DNA from: Palsa-295 sp963781105
GTDB lineage: Bacteria; Acidobacteriota; Terriglobia; Acidiferrales; UBA7541
DNA: 64,000 nt
NCBI GenBank assembly: GCA_963781105.1
Contig: CAWAED010000002.1
Location: 62,001 to 126,000, forward strand
Reading direction: 5' to 3'
A program made the position numbers and the translations under genes. Position 1 is the stretch's first letter. Each line of letters begins with the position of its first letter. Of the stretch, positions 26,560-35,325 are shown piece after piece. The notes under the pieces were generated by a model. That model saw only the letters and a program-made list of their open reading frames with translations. It was not told the DNA's origin and ran no database searches.

Positions 26560-27588
26560 ATGATGCAAAACCCAGGGATCGAGCAACGCTCGCGCAGGTT
26601 GGTAGGGTTTCTCTGTGCTGGTCTGGCCTGGTTTGCAGTTTCTCTGTTCATGATCTGGGCCGTCGCCGCCCTGTGTTTCGACTTGAGGATAATTTGGCTG
26701 CGGATTCCAGCGTTGTCGGTCTTCGTTCTTTCAATTGTCGCTGTTTTATTTTTTGCAAAGCGGACATGGCTGCGTCTAGTCGGTTGCGCCGCATGCTCTG
26801 CCATTGTTCTACTCTGGTGGCTTTCTATCGAGCCATCGAACAATCGAGCGTGGCAGGCGGACGTTTCTCAGACAGCCTTCGCGGAGGTGCAGGGCGATCT
26901 GGTAACGATCCACAACGTCCGCAACTGCGACTACCGCGCCGAATTCGACTACACGTGTCAGTGGGAAACCCGAACCTACGATCTTTCGCAATTACGCGGC
27001 GTCGATGCCTACATCGTGTACTGGGGCTCACCATGGATTGCTCATACCATGCTTAGTTTCGAGTTCGGAAAAGACCAGTACATCGTCTGCTCTATCGAAA
27101 CACGCAAAGCAATCGGCCAGTTCTATTCCGCCATTAGGGGATTCTTCCGGCAGTATGAGTTGATCTATCTCGTATCGGACGAGCGCGACATCGTTCGCCT
27201 GCGCACCAACTACCGCCAAGGCGAGGAAGTGTACCTTTATCACCTCAATATGGACCCGGTGCGGGCACGTGCGCGCTTTCTGGAGTATATAGACCGGCTG
27301 AATGAATTGAACAAGCAGCCGGAGTGGTACAACGCGCTGACAAGAAACTGCACCACGAGCATTTTTGCTCAACGAGAGGCATCACGCGCCTCCTACAAGC
27401 AGTTGACGCCCTGGGACTGGCAAATCCTGTTAAATGGAAAGCTGGATGAGAAGGCATACCGTGAGGGAGCGTTCGCTGGAAATTTTCCCTTCGCGGAATT
27501 GAAAGCCCGCGCACACATCAATCCGGTCGCGCATACCTTGGATAAGGCCTCCGATTTTTCCACCCGGATCCGCGAGGGCCGCCCGTGA
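26560..27588 (+). CDS. Membrane protein with Lnb-type (DUF4105) periplasmic domain
   Basis: 342 residues. AGAGG precedes ATG 26560 by 8 bases; an in-frame GTG at 26551 is less likely. The N-terminus has three closely spaced membrane segments (about 20-40, 48-65, 70-85). The rest matches the DUF4105/Lnb periplasmic domain: WETRTYDLSQLRGVDAYIVY, WIAHTMLSFEF with a conserved His, and RNCTTSIF with the conserved Asn-Cys. Lnb enzymes move acyl chains between lipoprotein chains, but many DUF4105 members are untested. It lies directly downstream of the patatin-barrel gene. Confidence 0.75.
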   Translation: MMQNPGIEQRSRRLVGFLCAGLAWFAVSLFMIWAVAALCFDLRIIWLRIPALSVFVLSIVAVLFFAKRTWLRLVGCAACSAIVLLWWLSIEPSNNRAWQADVSQTAFAEVQGDLVTIHNVRNCDYRAEFDYTCQWETRTYDLSQLRGVDAYIVYWGSPWIAHTMLSFEFGKDQYIVCSIETRKAIGQFYSAIRGFFRQYELIYLVSDERDIVRLRTNYRQGEEVYLYHLNMDPVRARARFLEYIDRLNELNKQPEWYNALTRNCTTSIFAQREASRASYKQLTPWDWQILLNGKLDEKAYREGAFAGNFPFAELKARAHINPVAHTLDKASDFSTRIREGRP

Positions 27589-27739
27589 TTCGACGACGTT
27601 CCGGATCCGTTCTGCTTCCTGTCGCTCGCCCAGAGAGCGCGGGCATCAGAGATGGGATGATAAGAGCCAGTCAGAAAGCCGATCGTCTCACCCTTTATGG
27701 GATGAGCTGACGCCGACTGAGTCCTAACGATCCAGATAA

Positions 27740-28180
27740 CCTGGTACCGCGTGAACCCAGCGAGGCCAGTGTACTTCCGGCACGCGGAAGGACCGTTCGC
27801 CCAACAGCACCACCAGAATCAAACCGACTTGTCCGATCTTCACTCCGTGATTGAAGTTAAAAGTACGACCGGGAGTTCGGCCTCCGGCAGGCTTGCACCG
27901 GGACTGCGATCAGTGTGCACTCGTTGTCCATCTCCTCCCGTCAAGCATCTCCACCCGCACCAGCACGTCAGTGATGAACTCGATTTGCTTGCCCCCCAGA
28001 CCATTGGGGCCGGCGTCCACCCAGCGGCGTTCCACAAGCGAATCCGATAACTCCTGTGCGCTCGGCTCTCGCACATCACGCACGTTGTCAGGTAGTTTCA
28101 GCACCACCGGCGGGCGCATCTCGGCCATTCGTGGCGTGCGCCACAACCGAGCAAGCCAGATAGGTAAAAACTTCCACGGC
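27740..28180 (-). pseudogene. Remnant of a HupE/UreJ-like gene with internal deletion
   Basis: Two blocks match the intact gene at 33296-34309. The 5' block (28180 to about 27900) reads VVLKLPDNVRDVREPSAQEL and ERRWVDAGPNGLGGKQIEF. The 3' block (about 27870-27750) reads FNHGVKIGQVGLILVVLLGE, then RSFRVPEVHWPRW. The central membrane segments between them are gone, with a junction near 27870-27900. No start or complete frame remains. Confidence 0.75.
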
Positions 28181-28236
28181 GAATGGGCAGATCAATCCAG
28201 GCGGCGTGCCGTCCGTCTTTTTTTGGTGCTTCAGTT

Positions 28237-28252
28237 GTAAGTTCTTACAGTT
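28237..28252 (+). promoter_or_regulatory. Dispersed inverted-repeat element, copy 4
   Basis: GTAAGTTCTTACAGTT, a perfect GTAAG-TT-CTTAC repeat in plus orientation. It lies between two gene remnants with no intact gene close downstream, so it may be a relic. Confidence 0.45.
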
Positions 28253-28334
28253 GCCGGCGACGGAAAAGTGAGGTAATGAGTTGCAGCGTTGCCGATGTGG
28301 GAAGGCGCACAGAAACTGAAAATTGGTTTCAATA

Positions 28335-28410
28335 CGCGTTCATAGCTTTCAGTCGCACCAGGAGCTTGAGGAAGAAATCGAAAGTGGGCCAACTTCCGCT
28401 TACGTGAGTT
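28335..28410 (-). pseudogene. Short remnant of a DUF2490-family gene
   Basis: On the minus strand the sequence reads SWPTFDFFLKLLVRLK. It matches GPGFDFFLKPLVRLK of the intact DUF2490 protein at 11853-12569, and the DNA is clearly similar (12304-12380). Flanking sequence no longer matches. Confidence 0.6.
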
Positions 28411-28619
28411 TGCCGGAAGGGTCAGGGATGTCTGCCGAATGTGGGAACGTTTGGTCCGTTTCACGGTTTTCTCACGGTATCGCGAGAGGGGCCAATGTTT
28501 GATGCGAAATGGCTCCCAGAAATCGGGGTTCGTCGACTATGACCAATGACAGGTTCAGCATCATTCGCCTGTTACGACATCATGCCCGAAGCTGGGGCTC
28601 AACTGCTGCGTCATAAGGC

Positions 28620-29387
28620 TTGGCGATGCGTCGTGCCAACATGGCAAAATCGACTCGGTCCGCGTCTGCAGTCCCTATGCCGAAGGTGAGCTGCGGCAAC
28701 TTGAGTATTCGTTTTCGTGCACTTGCTGGGGGTTTGCTCGTGATGTTGTTGGGCGTGTCGTGTTCCGCCCAGAGTCAGTTGCCCAACAGTCCTGAGCCCC
28801 AGAAAGACAATCAGATCAATGTGAACTGGCTTTACGGCTCCTATGTCCCCAAGGAAGTTCCGCTGGAATCTCTGGACACGCACCGTCGGTTCAAACTTTA
28901 CCTACGACAGACCTACACCACTCCCGGAATCTATATCAAAACCACCCTGTTTGCCATCCATGACCAGATTCACAATACTTATCCCGAGTGGGGAGACGGT
29001 TTCGACGCGTTCGCCAAGCGATTTGGCACGCGGCAGGCCGAATTCATAATTCAAAACTCGGTTATTTCTCTGGGTGACGGACTGCTTGGGTGGGAACCGC
29101 GCTACGATCGTTGCCGCTGTGATGGATTCTGGCCGCGTACCCGTCATGCCATTGTCAGAAACTTCGTTACGTACGACCGCACGGAAAAATCCTTGCGGCC
29201 TCAGCTATTTCCTTATGTGGGAGCATTCGTTGGAAATGTAACCGGAACGGCATGGGAACCAGGTAACGTACGGTGGCAAGAGGAAGGTGTTCAAGCGGTG
29301 ATCACCCAGGTTCCTGTCGGCATGGGGATTAACTTTATCGGAGAGTTTGCGCCGGAGATCACTCGCGTGTTCAAGCGCAAGCATTGA
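28620..29387 (+). CDS. Conserved secreted protein of unknown function
   Basis: About 255 residues if TTG 28620 is used. ATG 28626, 28641 and 28677 are alternatives; 28677 (MPKVSCGNLS) puts the start close to the hydrophobic signal (LAGGLLVMLLGVSCSAQ). The mature part has RRFKLYLRQTYTTPGIYIKT, IHNTYPEWGDGFDAFAKRFG, GWEPRYDRCRCDGFWPRTRH and VGAFVGNVTGTAWEP. From memory this pattern occurs in acidobacterial proteins with no assigned role. The Cys-x-Cys pair and clustered Arg/Asp are the most conserved-looking part. No obvious operon partner. Confidence 0.65.
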   Translation: MAMRRANMAKSTRSASAVPMPKVSCGNLSIRFRALAGGLLVMLLGVSCSAQSQLPNSPEPQKDNQINVNWLYGSYVPKEVPLESLDTHRRFKLYLRQTYTTPGIYIKTTLFAIHDQIHNTYPEWGDGFDAFAKRFGTRQAEFIIQNSVISLGDGLLGWEPRYDRCRCDGFWPRTRHAIVRNFVTYDRTEKSLRPQLFPYVGAFVGNVTGTAWEPGNVRWQEEGVQAVITQVPVGMGINFIGEFAPEITRVFKRKH

Positions 29388-29549
29388 GCTCGTCTATTAG
29401 GCTCCGAGGTGCATGAAATCCCTTGCCGGAATTTTCGTGAACAATCGACAGACCCCGGAACGGTGGTAGGTACATTAGCACTAAGACCTATGGGGAGTTA
29501 AGCAGCTAGGGTTGCAGAAGGAATTGCTAATCGATTGGGCGACACCCGA

Positions 29550-29975
29550 TGGCTGCCAAGTCCTCTGCTTACGGGCCGAATCGAAGGAGGCGTTTCCCTC
29601 GGCCAGTACAGACGCATCACGAAAAGGACCGTGCCGTTTGGCGCGAGCAGCCAGTTTGCTTTCTTGTCGGCCGACGGCGAGTCCCTTTGAACATGGATGG
29701 TCAGCGAGCCGTCGGGATTCTTCTTCAGGCCAGGCAACATCGGAGAAACCAAAACGCGTTCACTGGATGCCGTGGCTTGGATGTGCGGATACATGGCTTC
29801 AATGGCGTCGTCGTTGCCCCAGAGCCTGGCGTTGGCTCCTGCGGCACACTTCAGCCAATCTCCATTAAAGTAAGCACGATCACCGAAGTAGTCACCTACC
29901 TACCAGCCTTTAATGTTCGTGGCTCCGCTGGAAATGTGATTGTCAATTTTCGAGTTCTCTTCCTTAACCGCGACG
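29550..29975 (-). pseudogene. Remnant of a DUF1254/DUF1214-type gene
   Basis: On the minus strand the frame reads GDYFGDRAYFNGDWLKCAAG and NDDAIEAMYPHIQ. After a deletion it continues as NPDGSLTIHVQRDSPSADKK, then ANWL and MRLYWPRETPPSI. These are the middle and C-terminal signatures of DUF1254/DUF1214 proteins. An in-frame TAG sits just before GDYFGD, and no N-terminal part is present. Confidence 0.6.
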
Positions 29976-29982
29976 AACTGCA

Positions 29983-30699
29983 TCACAGCTTTTGGTAATT
30001 GGAATTCGTCGTGGTCACAACGAGCTTTTTCGCAGTTGCGTCAAGAACGGTCTGTTGTGTGTAATTGGTGCCATCGGGAAGGCTGCCCATCTGAACTTGC
30101 AAGGTGACTTTATCTTTCGTTTCACCCATATAAGTATCGATATTCAGCGAAGTGATTTTCTTGGCGGCGGGGTCAAAGGTCAGGGCCATTCGGTCACCAG
30201 GTTGTGCATAGTTACTGAAAATCAAATTCACTGCGCCGGAACCAGGATTAAGTGAGACGTTACCAGCCTGAAAGGCCTGCTGCATTTTCTGAGGATCAGG
30301 CGGCACGTACTTGCTGAGGAGGCCCTTCACATCTCCCATGTAGTCCTGCATCTCTTCCTTTTTCTTTGCAATCACTCGTTGTTTCATTCTGCCCCCGCTG
30401 GGCTCTTCAGGGGGAGATCCGATCGGCGTCTTCTGAACCTGGCCGTCAGGACCGTAGCGACACAAGTTGGTCGAGGGCGGCTTAGCATCTCCCTTCAAGG
30501 TGACCTGCGTGGTTTCCGTCCATTGGTACTGCTGCAGCCTCTGTTTGTTTTCAGCAGCGTTCTGTTTCACAGCTGCAAGTTTTCCCTGCAGCTCGCTGTT
30601 TTGCGCAATGGCCGGAGCAATTGCCAGGAGGACTATCCCGCCACAGATCATCAGATATTTACTCCCGATGTTTAGAACCGCCTTACTCAATATTTGCAT
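29983..30699 (-). CDS. Secreted protein of unknown function
   Basis: About 238 residues from ATG 30699, with GGGAGG 9 bases upstream. A signal peptide (YLMICGGIVLLAIAPAIAQ) is followed by a helical segment (LQGKLAAVKQNAAENKQRLQ), a QWTETTQVTLKGDAKPPSTN strand region, an RMKQRVIAKKKEEMQDYMGD helix, then repeated beta strands including MALTFDPAAKKITSLNIDTY. No catalytic motif was recognised. It lies downstream of the third two-repeat copy in the same direction (103 bp), so co-expression is possible. Confidence 0.65.
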   Translation of the reverse strand: MQILSKAVLNIGSKYLMICGGIVLLAIAPAIAQNSELQGKLAAVKQNAAENKQRLQQYQWTETTQVTLKGDAKPPSTNLCRYGPDGQVQKTPIGSPPEEPSGGRMKQRVIAKKKEEMQDYMGDVKGLLSKYVPPDPQKMQQAFQAGNVSLNPGSGAVNLIFSNYAQPGDRMALTFDPAAKKITSLNIDTYMGETKDKVTLQVQMGSLPDGTNYTQQTVLDATAKKLVVTTTNSNYQKL

Positions 30700-30801
30700 G
30701 TCCTTTTGCCTCCCGCCCGGGTTGGGACCATTGGTCACAGCGACAACTGGGTAAGCAGCGATCTGCCTTTAAGTCAGCGGGAATGATCTGTGACACCACT
30801 G

Positions 30802-31653
30802 CTATGCAGTGCCCGCCGATTGTGATTTGCGATCGGCCAGCAGGGCTCGAATGTCTAGAACCGAGAGGCCTGGATAAGCGCTGTAAAATCCGATGGCCGG
30901 ATAGTTGTTTTCCCTCGCCCACTGAATGAACCCTTGAGCGTTCTTGGCTACTGGGGTTGGCGCCCCGCCAACGATATTTGGAAAGAGAGCATCGAAAGTG
31001 AACGAGGTTTTTTCCGCGAAGTCCTGGATGTACTTCTCGAAATCACCGTCGTAGACGGTGAAAAAGCCTACGTGGTTGTTCTCAAAGGGCACAAAATGGG
31101 AGAGGTGTAGCGTTCCAAGAGAATCTGATGCTTTCGTGGCCTTGTCCTTCAATAATGTCGGCCCGACCACCTTCAAGACAAAGCCTTGCAGGCGTGACTT
31201 GAAGGCCATGTATGTCAGCAAGGTGTGCTGCTCGGTATTACCCGTAAAGCCCGCCGCACGAGCGGCTGCCTTGATGTCCTGAACCGAAGCGTCGTAACCG
31301 AAATAAGTATCTAGAGGCTCGCGGATATGACGCTTCAGCCATTTGATGACGGCCTGAGAGTTACTAGCCACCGGCGTGGCCGGAGGGGCTTCCACGTGTT
31401 TGAAGATGAAGTCAAACACCGGGCCAGCACTCTCCACGAGCCGTTCAATATGATTGTCGATCTCGCCGTCAACGTCCGAAAGGAACAGAAGCTTCTCGTC
31501 GCCCTTGACCATGAAACGGGAGAAATGCACGGTACCGAGGTTATCCTGCGCTTTTGCCAGATCGGACATCAGCGGAGGCAGCCCCTCGGTTAGCGCCTTA
31601 ACGCTAGCGGGCGATTTAATGGGGAAGTCTAGGGCGAGGTGACTTAGGCTCAT
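30802..31653 (-). CDS. Two-repeat protein, full-length copy 3
   Basis: 283 residues beginning MSLSHLALDF, with AAAGGAG about 8 bases upstream of ATG 31653. It is full length and clearly paralogous to copy 1 (18907-19758) through both halves, including GTVHFSRFMVKGDEKLLFLS and FVPFENNHVGFFTVYDG. The C-terminal segment NNYPAIGFYSAYPGLSVLDI is nearly the same in both copies. No peroxidase gene is adjacent, unlike copy 1, so the family may act independently. The upstream inverted-repeat element is kept. Function unknown; a two-unit alpha/beta-barrel fold is inferred. Confidence 0.65.
   Translation of the reverse strand: MSLSHLALDFPIKSPASVKALTEGLPPLMSDLAKAQDNLGTVHFSRFMVKGDEKLLFLSDVDGEIDNHIERLVESAGPVFDFIFKHVEAPPATPVASNSQAVIKWLKRHIREPLDTYFGYDASVQDIKAAARAAGFTGNTEQHTLLTYMAFKSRLQGFVLKVVGPTLLKDKATKASDSLGTLHLSHFVPFENNHVGFFTVYDGDFEKYIQDFAEKTSFTFDALFPNIVGGAPTPVAKNAQGFIQWARENNYPAIGFYSAYPGLSVLDIRALLADRKSQSAGTA
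31344..31597 (-). repeat. ~254-bp near-identical duplication (partner 23521-23774)
   Basis: Collinear with the truncated copy 2, with two visible differences. Confidence 0.75.
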
Positions 31654-31757
31654 ATAGCGTTCTCCTTTGGGTCAGAATGGTCAAGGGAGCATCTGATGGA
31701 GTCCGGCCACGGCCTCATCTGACGCCCGGGATTCTGAAATCAGCGTTCCCCCCTTGC

Positions 31758-31773
31758 AAGTGTCAAAAGTAAC
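31758..31773 (-). promoter_or_regulatory. Dispersed inverted-repeat element, copy 5
   Basis: Plus strand reads AAGTGTCAAAAGTAAC; it lies 105 bp upstream of the minus-strand start at 31653. The flank resembles those of copies 2 and 3, including an AGAATCC block 24-25 bases after TTGACA. Confidence 0.5.
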
Positions 31774-32076
31774 AGGGGGGCAGATCCGGCCTCGTACCGC
31801 TGAATCTGAAAACGTAAAAATTGTCCAATCTGGTGCCGGGAATGGAGCTGACCGCGTTTCTCAATTGGCTTCATTCGCCAGATTTCAAGTACTTGTACTA
31901 CGCAACCGACCGCACAGAACCGAAATTCAGCGCCTCCGGATCGCTGATCGTAAGATCGCGACAGTTGCCGTAATATCGGCACACAAGAAATCTGCGCGCT
32001 GACGTCAGGTGGCCGTAGCAGGCTTGTTCGTAATTGGGGCGAACTCAAAGTCTCCGACAGCGCTTTGGCGTACGCT
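31774..32076. other. Intergenic stretch
   Basis: About 300 bp between the element upstream of the two-repeat gene and the stop of the last HupE-like gene. I see no gene or clear signal in it. Confidence 0.4.
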
Positions 32077-32694
32077 TCAACCGCGCCGCACAGCCCAACC
32101 GATCATCAGCAAACCGCTCGCGACAATCCAACTGCCGAACACGCGGACGGCAATCCGAGCCCACATCTGGCGCAGCGATACGGCGAACGATGAAGCCAGC
32201 GCCACTACGACAAAAACGGCAATCACGAGTCCGATGAGGGCAAGTGCTCCATCGGCAGCTCGCCCCATCCCTGCGCCGTTTAGGTAGCCGTGAAAAAGCC
32301 CAATCAGACCCGCCAGGGCAGTGGTGGCGCGCAGCGGAAGCTTAACGTCAGCCGCTAGCAATCCGCCCAGCAGTAAAAAAGAAACAAATGTTAGAGCCGC
32401 ACCGCGCGGGCCGGTGACGGTTAAGCCAAGCAGCCCGCCCGCGAGCCACGCTCCAGGCAGTACGAATAGCGCCCGGCGCCCATGTTCGGCCCCGCGCCTT
32501 CCGGCAAGCAACGCAAGAGCAAGCACCGAAAGAATATCTTCCGGGCTCAGCAGGAAGTGCAGGAGACCGTCATATACCGTTCCCATTCCGGTGGAGTTGA
32601 GGTGAGCTTCGACAGGCAGCGGCGAAAGGGCCACCGCCACTATCGCCCCAACCATCAACGCCCACCGAGATTCTTTTGTTCTGACTTTCTTCAT
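32077..32694 (-). CDS. HupE/UreJ-family-like membrane protein (operon gene 5)
   Basis: 205 residues from ATG 32694, which overlaps the preceding stop by 4 bp (ATGA). A signal sequence is followed by EAHLNSTGMGTVYDGLLHFL, LLSPEDILSVLALALLAGRR, then five or so membrane segments with GLFHGYLNGAGM. His residues at helix ends (AHLN, LLHFL, LFHGY) recall HupE/UreJ metal-transport-related proteins, the most divergent of the three here. Inner membrane. A role with nickel or another metal is only by family analogy. Confidence 0.7.
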   Translation of the reverse strand: MKKVRTKESRWALMVGAIVAVALSPLPVEAHLNSTGMGTVYDGLLHFLLSPEDILSVLALALLAGRRGAEHGRRALFVLPGAWLAGGLLGLTVTGPRGAALTFVSFLLLGGLLAADVKLPLRATTALAGLIGLFHGYLNGAGMGRAADGALALIGLVIAVFVVVALASSFAVSLRQMWARIAVRVFGSWIVASGLLMIGWAVRRG

Positions 32695-33299
32695 ACGAAG
32701 GCTCTCCACATAAAGAACACACCGCCCATGACAACGCCTGCACCGGCAGCGCGCAGCACTCGCTGTCCCCACGTCCAGCGGTGTATGACTCCAATCGCGA
32801 TTCCCACTCCGTGAAGGCAACCGGTCGCGACCACGAACCCGAGACTGTAGAGCAGTGCACTCTGCCCGGGCGGGAGTTCAGTTCCGTGAGCATGTCCATG
32901 GCATATGGCAAAGATGCCGACGAGCGTTCCCGCCACCCAGAGCGGCGGTCGAATCTCGAACATCACAGCGGCCCCCAGCAGGATGGCGGACAAGGCAATT
33001 CCATATTCGATTCCGGGGAGTGGCACTCCAATAAGGCCTAGCATCCCGCCCATCGCCATGACCATGGGGAAGGCGACAGGGAGAACCCAAATTGCCGGAG
33101 CACCTAGTTGGGCGCCCCAGACGCCGACCGCGACCATCGCCAGCACGTGATCTAAACCCGAGATTGGATGAAGGAAACCGCTGAGAAAGCCGACTGCCTC
33201 TCCCTTTACTGGGTGCGCAAATACAACCTGCGTACACAGGAAGATCAGGAGAATCAACCCCAGTGCTCTCGCCGCGATTGGTTGTCGGCTAGGTGTCAT
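32691..33299 (-). CDS. HupE/UreJ-family membrane protein (operon gene 4)
   Basis: 202 residues from ATG 33299, overlapping the upstream stop by 4 bp. The mature N-terminus begins AHPVKGEAVGFLSGFLHPIS followed by GLDHVLAMVAVGVWGAQLG, and HGHAHGTELPPG lies in the middle, all classic HupE/UreJ His motifs. About six membrane segments. HupE proteins are linked to nickel supply for hydrogenase or urease, but neither enzyme is in this window, so the metal and the client are unknown. Confidence 0.85.
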   Translation of the reverse strand: MTPSRQPIAARALGLILLIFLCTQVVFAHPVKGEAVGFLSGFLHPISGLDHVLAMVAVGVWGAQLGAPAIWVLPVAFPMVMAMGGMLGLIGVPLPGIEYGIALSAILLGAAVMFEIRPPLWVAGTLVGIFAICHGHAHGTELPPGQSALLYSLGFVVATGCLHGVGIAIGVIHRWTWGQRVLRAAGAGVVMGGVFFMWRAFV

Positions 33300-34309
33300 C
33301 GCACACCTCCAAATAACAGCGTTATGCGCTGAACCGTCCAGAAAGCGCCCAGGGAACCGACAGTGTAACCCGGAAGCAGCTGCGCCCACCTCGGCCAACG
33401 CACTTCCAGGATGCGGAAGGAGCGCTCTAGAGCCACTATCAGCGCGATGAAGCCGAGTTGCCCGAGTTCTACGCCGACGTTGAAGCTAACCAAAGCCAGT
33501 GGCAGCTCCTGCCGTGGCAACCCCGCGCTGGTCAGCGCGCTGGCGAAACCAAAACCGTGCAGCAGTCCAAAAGCAAAGGCCACTGCCCAGGGATGCTCGA
33601 TGGTAAAGCTCGTTTCCCCCCGCCAAGAGCGAACGATCTCAGGGCCAAGAAACAGAATACTCAACGCGATCGCTGCGTTCAGCGGCAACACCGGCGCCTC
33701 TGCGTAACCGAGCGTCGCGACAGCCAGAGTGATGCTATGTGCCACAGTGAATGCGGTCACAGTCTTAAGCAGCATCCAGCGGTCCTTCACGATCAGCAGG
33801 AGGCCAAGAACGAACAACATATGATCAGCGCCGAACAGAATGTGCCGGATTCCTTGCACGATAAAGGTGGCCGCCACTCCCGCCCAAGTCTGCGAGGGTG
33901 CTATTTCCACCCACGGCTGCGACGGATGCGCGATCGTCGTCCACTTCCTCCCATCATGCATCTCCACGCGCACCAGCACATCGGTGATGGTCATCTGAAG
34001 GCCGGTGAACTCGATGCGCGCGCCCGCCAGACCATTGGGGCCGGCGTCAATCCAGCGGCGTTCCACAATTGAATCCGCTAACTCTTCTACACGCGGCTCC
34101 TGCAAATTTCGCACATTGTCGGGTAGTTGCAGCACCACCGGCAGGCGCATCCCGGCCATTACTGGCGTACGCCAAAGCACGCTGAACTGTCCAGGGGCGA
34201 TCTCTTGGATCTCGAGATAGGCGGGTCGAGCTTCGTGGCCCCAAACAACTGACGCCGCGAGCGCAACTAACGCCGCTACCCAAAGTACGCGCGCGGTCAA
34301 GCCGGTCAC
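33296..34309 (-). CDS. HupE/UreJ-like protein with N-terminal periplasmic domain (operon gene 3)
   Basis: 337 residues. A signal sequence ends near GHEARPAYLEIQE, a periplasmic beta-rich domain follows (to about residue 150), and then a C-terminal membrane domain with IRHILFGADHMLFVLGLLL and TAFTVAHSITLAVATLGY, as in HupE_UreJ_2 proteins. The start overlaps the stop of the PPIase gene by 4 bp and its stop overlaps the next start by 4 bp. A deleted paralogue lies at 27740-28180. The metal-related role is by family analogy only. Confidence 0.85.
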   Translation of the reverse strand: MTGLTARVLWVAALVALAASVVWGHEARPAYLEIQEIAPGQFSVLWRTPVMAGMRLPVVLQLPDNVRNLQEPRVEELADSIVERRWIDAGPNGLAGARIEFTGLQMTITDVLVRVEMHDGRKWTTIAHPSQPWVEIAPSQTWAGVAATFIVQGIRHILFGADHMLFVLGLLLIVKDRWMLLKTVTAFTVAHSITLAVATLGYAEAPVLPLNAAIALSILFLGPEIVRSWRGETSFTIEHPWAVAFAFGLLHGFGFASALTSAGLPRQELPLALVSFNVGVELGQLGFIALIVALERSFRILEVRWPRWAQLLPGYTVGSLGAFWTVQRITLLFGGVR

Positions 34310-35325
34310 TGTGGGCCTTCGCCTGATGGAACCGGAATCTCCATGGGCTTTGCTGGAATGCTTGCGGGCTCGTGCTCTGCAGGAGCAGGCAGAACGATCG
34401 AGTATTTGGCGCGCATCTCCTCATAGGCCTTTTGCCAGGCTTGTTGCTTCTGCGCAGCTAACCACGCGGTCTTTACTTCGGCTTCGACTTCTTCGAAAAC
34501 AGGAATGCGCCCGGGAATCACAGAATCCACAAACACCAGGTGCCAGCCGTAGCCGGACTCGACGGGCCCTTGCCAGGACCGTGGCTTGAGCTTCTGGATG
34601 GCCGAAGCAAATTGCGACCCGAATTCCTTGCTCAATTCTTCGGGTGTGCGGTCTGCATAGTAATCCTGGAACATGAACCGGTCGGCCAGGGCCGCTGCCG
34701 TCTTCGTCCCTTCCGGCTCTCCTTTGACCTTGGCCAGCGCCTTAATCGCATCGTCATGGGCACGCTGGCCGCGTCGGTCAGGCGAGAAGTAGAGATGACG
34801 GAAGCTGAACCGGCTCGGTAAAGCGAATCCGCTGCTGTTCCTTGCGTACCACGCCTTGAGTTCCGCGGTTGTGGGGTCGTGGGCGGAAGCAACATCCTCG
34901 GCCAGGAATTGCATCTTCTGGGCCAGACGCCGCTTAATGATGACGTCGTCTTTATCCAGCCCGAGCAGCAAGCCTTCACGGTACAAAATTTCCTCGCGGA
35001 TTTTGTTTTCCTCGAGGCTGCGCATCTCCTCAGGCGAGGGAGCGCGCTGCCACTGCGCCGTGAACATAGTTTGCACTTGGCGAACGTCGTCCGTCGTGAG
35101 CACGATCTGGTAGGACGTACCTGTTTGGCTGACGCCGTGATTCAAAGCTCCCGAGACAAGGAACAACACCAGCCCGATCATGAGGAACTGTGCTAGCGGC
35201 TCGCGAAGCAATCGGATAAACGATGCGGTCCAACCTGCGCTGGCAGTCCCGGAGATTGGACCGTCCAGAACCGCGGAAGTGCTCCTCAGCTCGACTGCGT
35301 TGTCCTCAACGCTCCCGCATTTCAT
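34306..35325 (-). CDS. Membrane-anchored parvulin-type peptidyl-prolyl isomerase (operon gene 2)
   Basis: 339 residues. One membrane segment near residues 40-60 (FLMIGLVLFLVSGALNHG) anchors a periplasmic part with a SurA/PrsA-like chaperone helix region (RSLEENKIREEILYREGLLL, TTAELKAWYARNSSGFALPS) and a PpiC-like domain (FSFRHLYFSPDRRG to ESGYGWHLVFVDSVIPG). It probably folds a periplasmic or outer-membrane client, possibly the DUF3604 product encoded just upstream. Start and stop both overlap neighbours by 4 bp. Confidence 0.85.
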   Translation of the reverse strand: MKCGSVEDNAVELRSTSAVLDGPISGTASAGWTASFIRLLREPLAQFLMIGLVLFLVSGALNHGVSQTGTSYQIVLTTDDVRQVQTMFTAQWQRAPSPEEMRSLEENKIREEILYREGLLLGLDKDDVIIKRRLAQKMQFLAEDVASAHDPTTAELKAWYARNSSGFALPSRFSFRHLYFSPDRRGQRAHDDAIKALAKVKGEPEGTKTAAALADRFMFQDYYADRTPEELSKEFGSQFASAIQKLKPRSWQGPVESGYGWHLVFVDSVIPGRIPVFEEVEAEVKTAWLAAQKQQAWQKAYEEMRAKYSIVLPAPAEHEPASIPAKPMEIPVPSGEGPQ

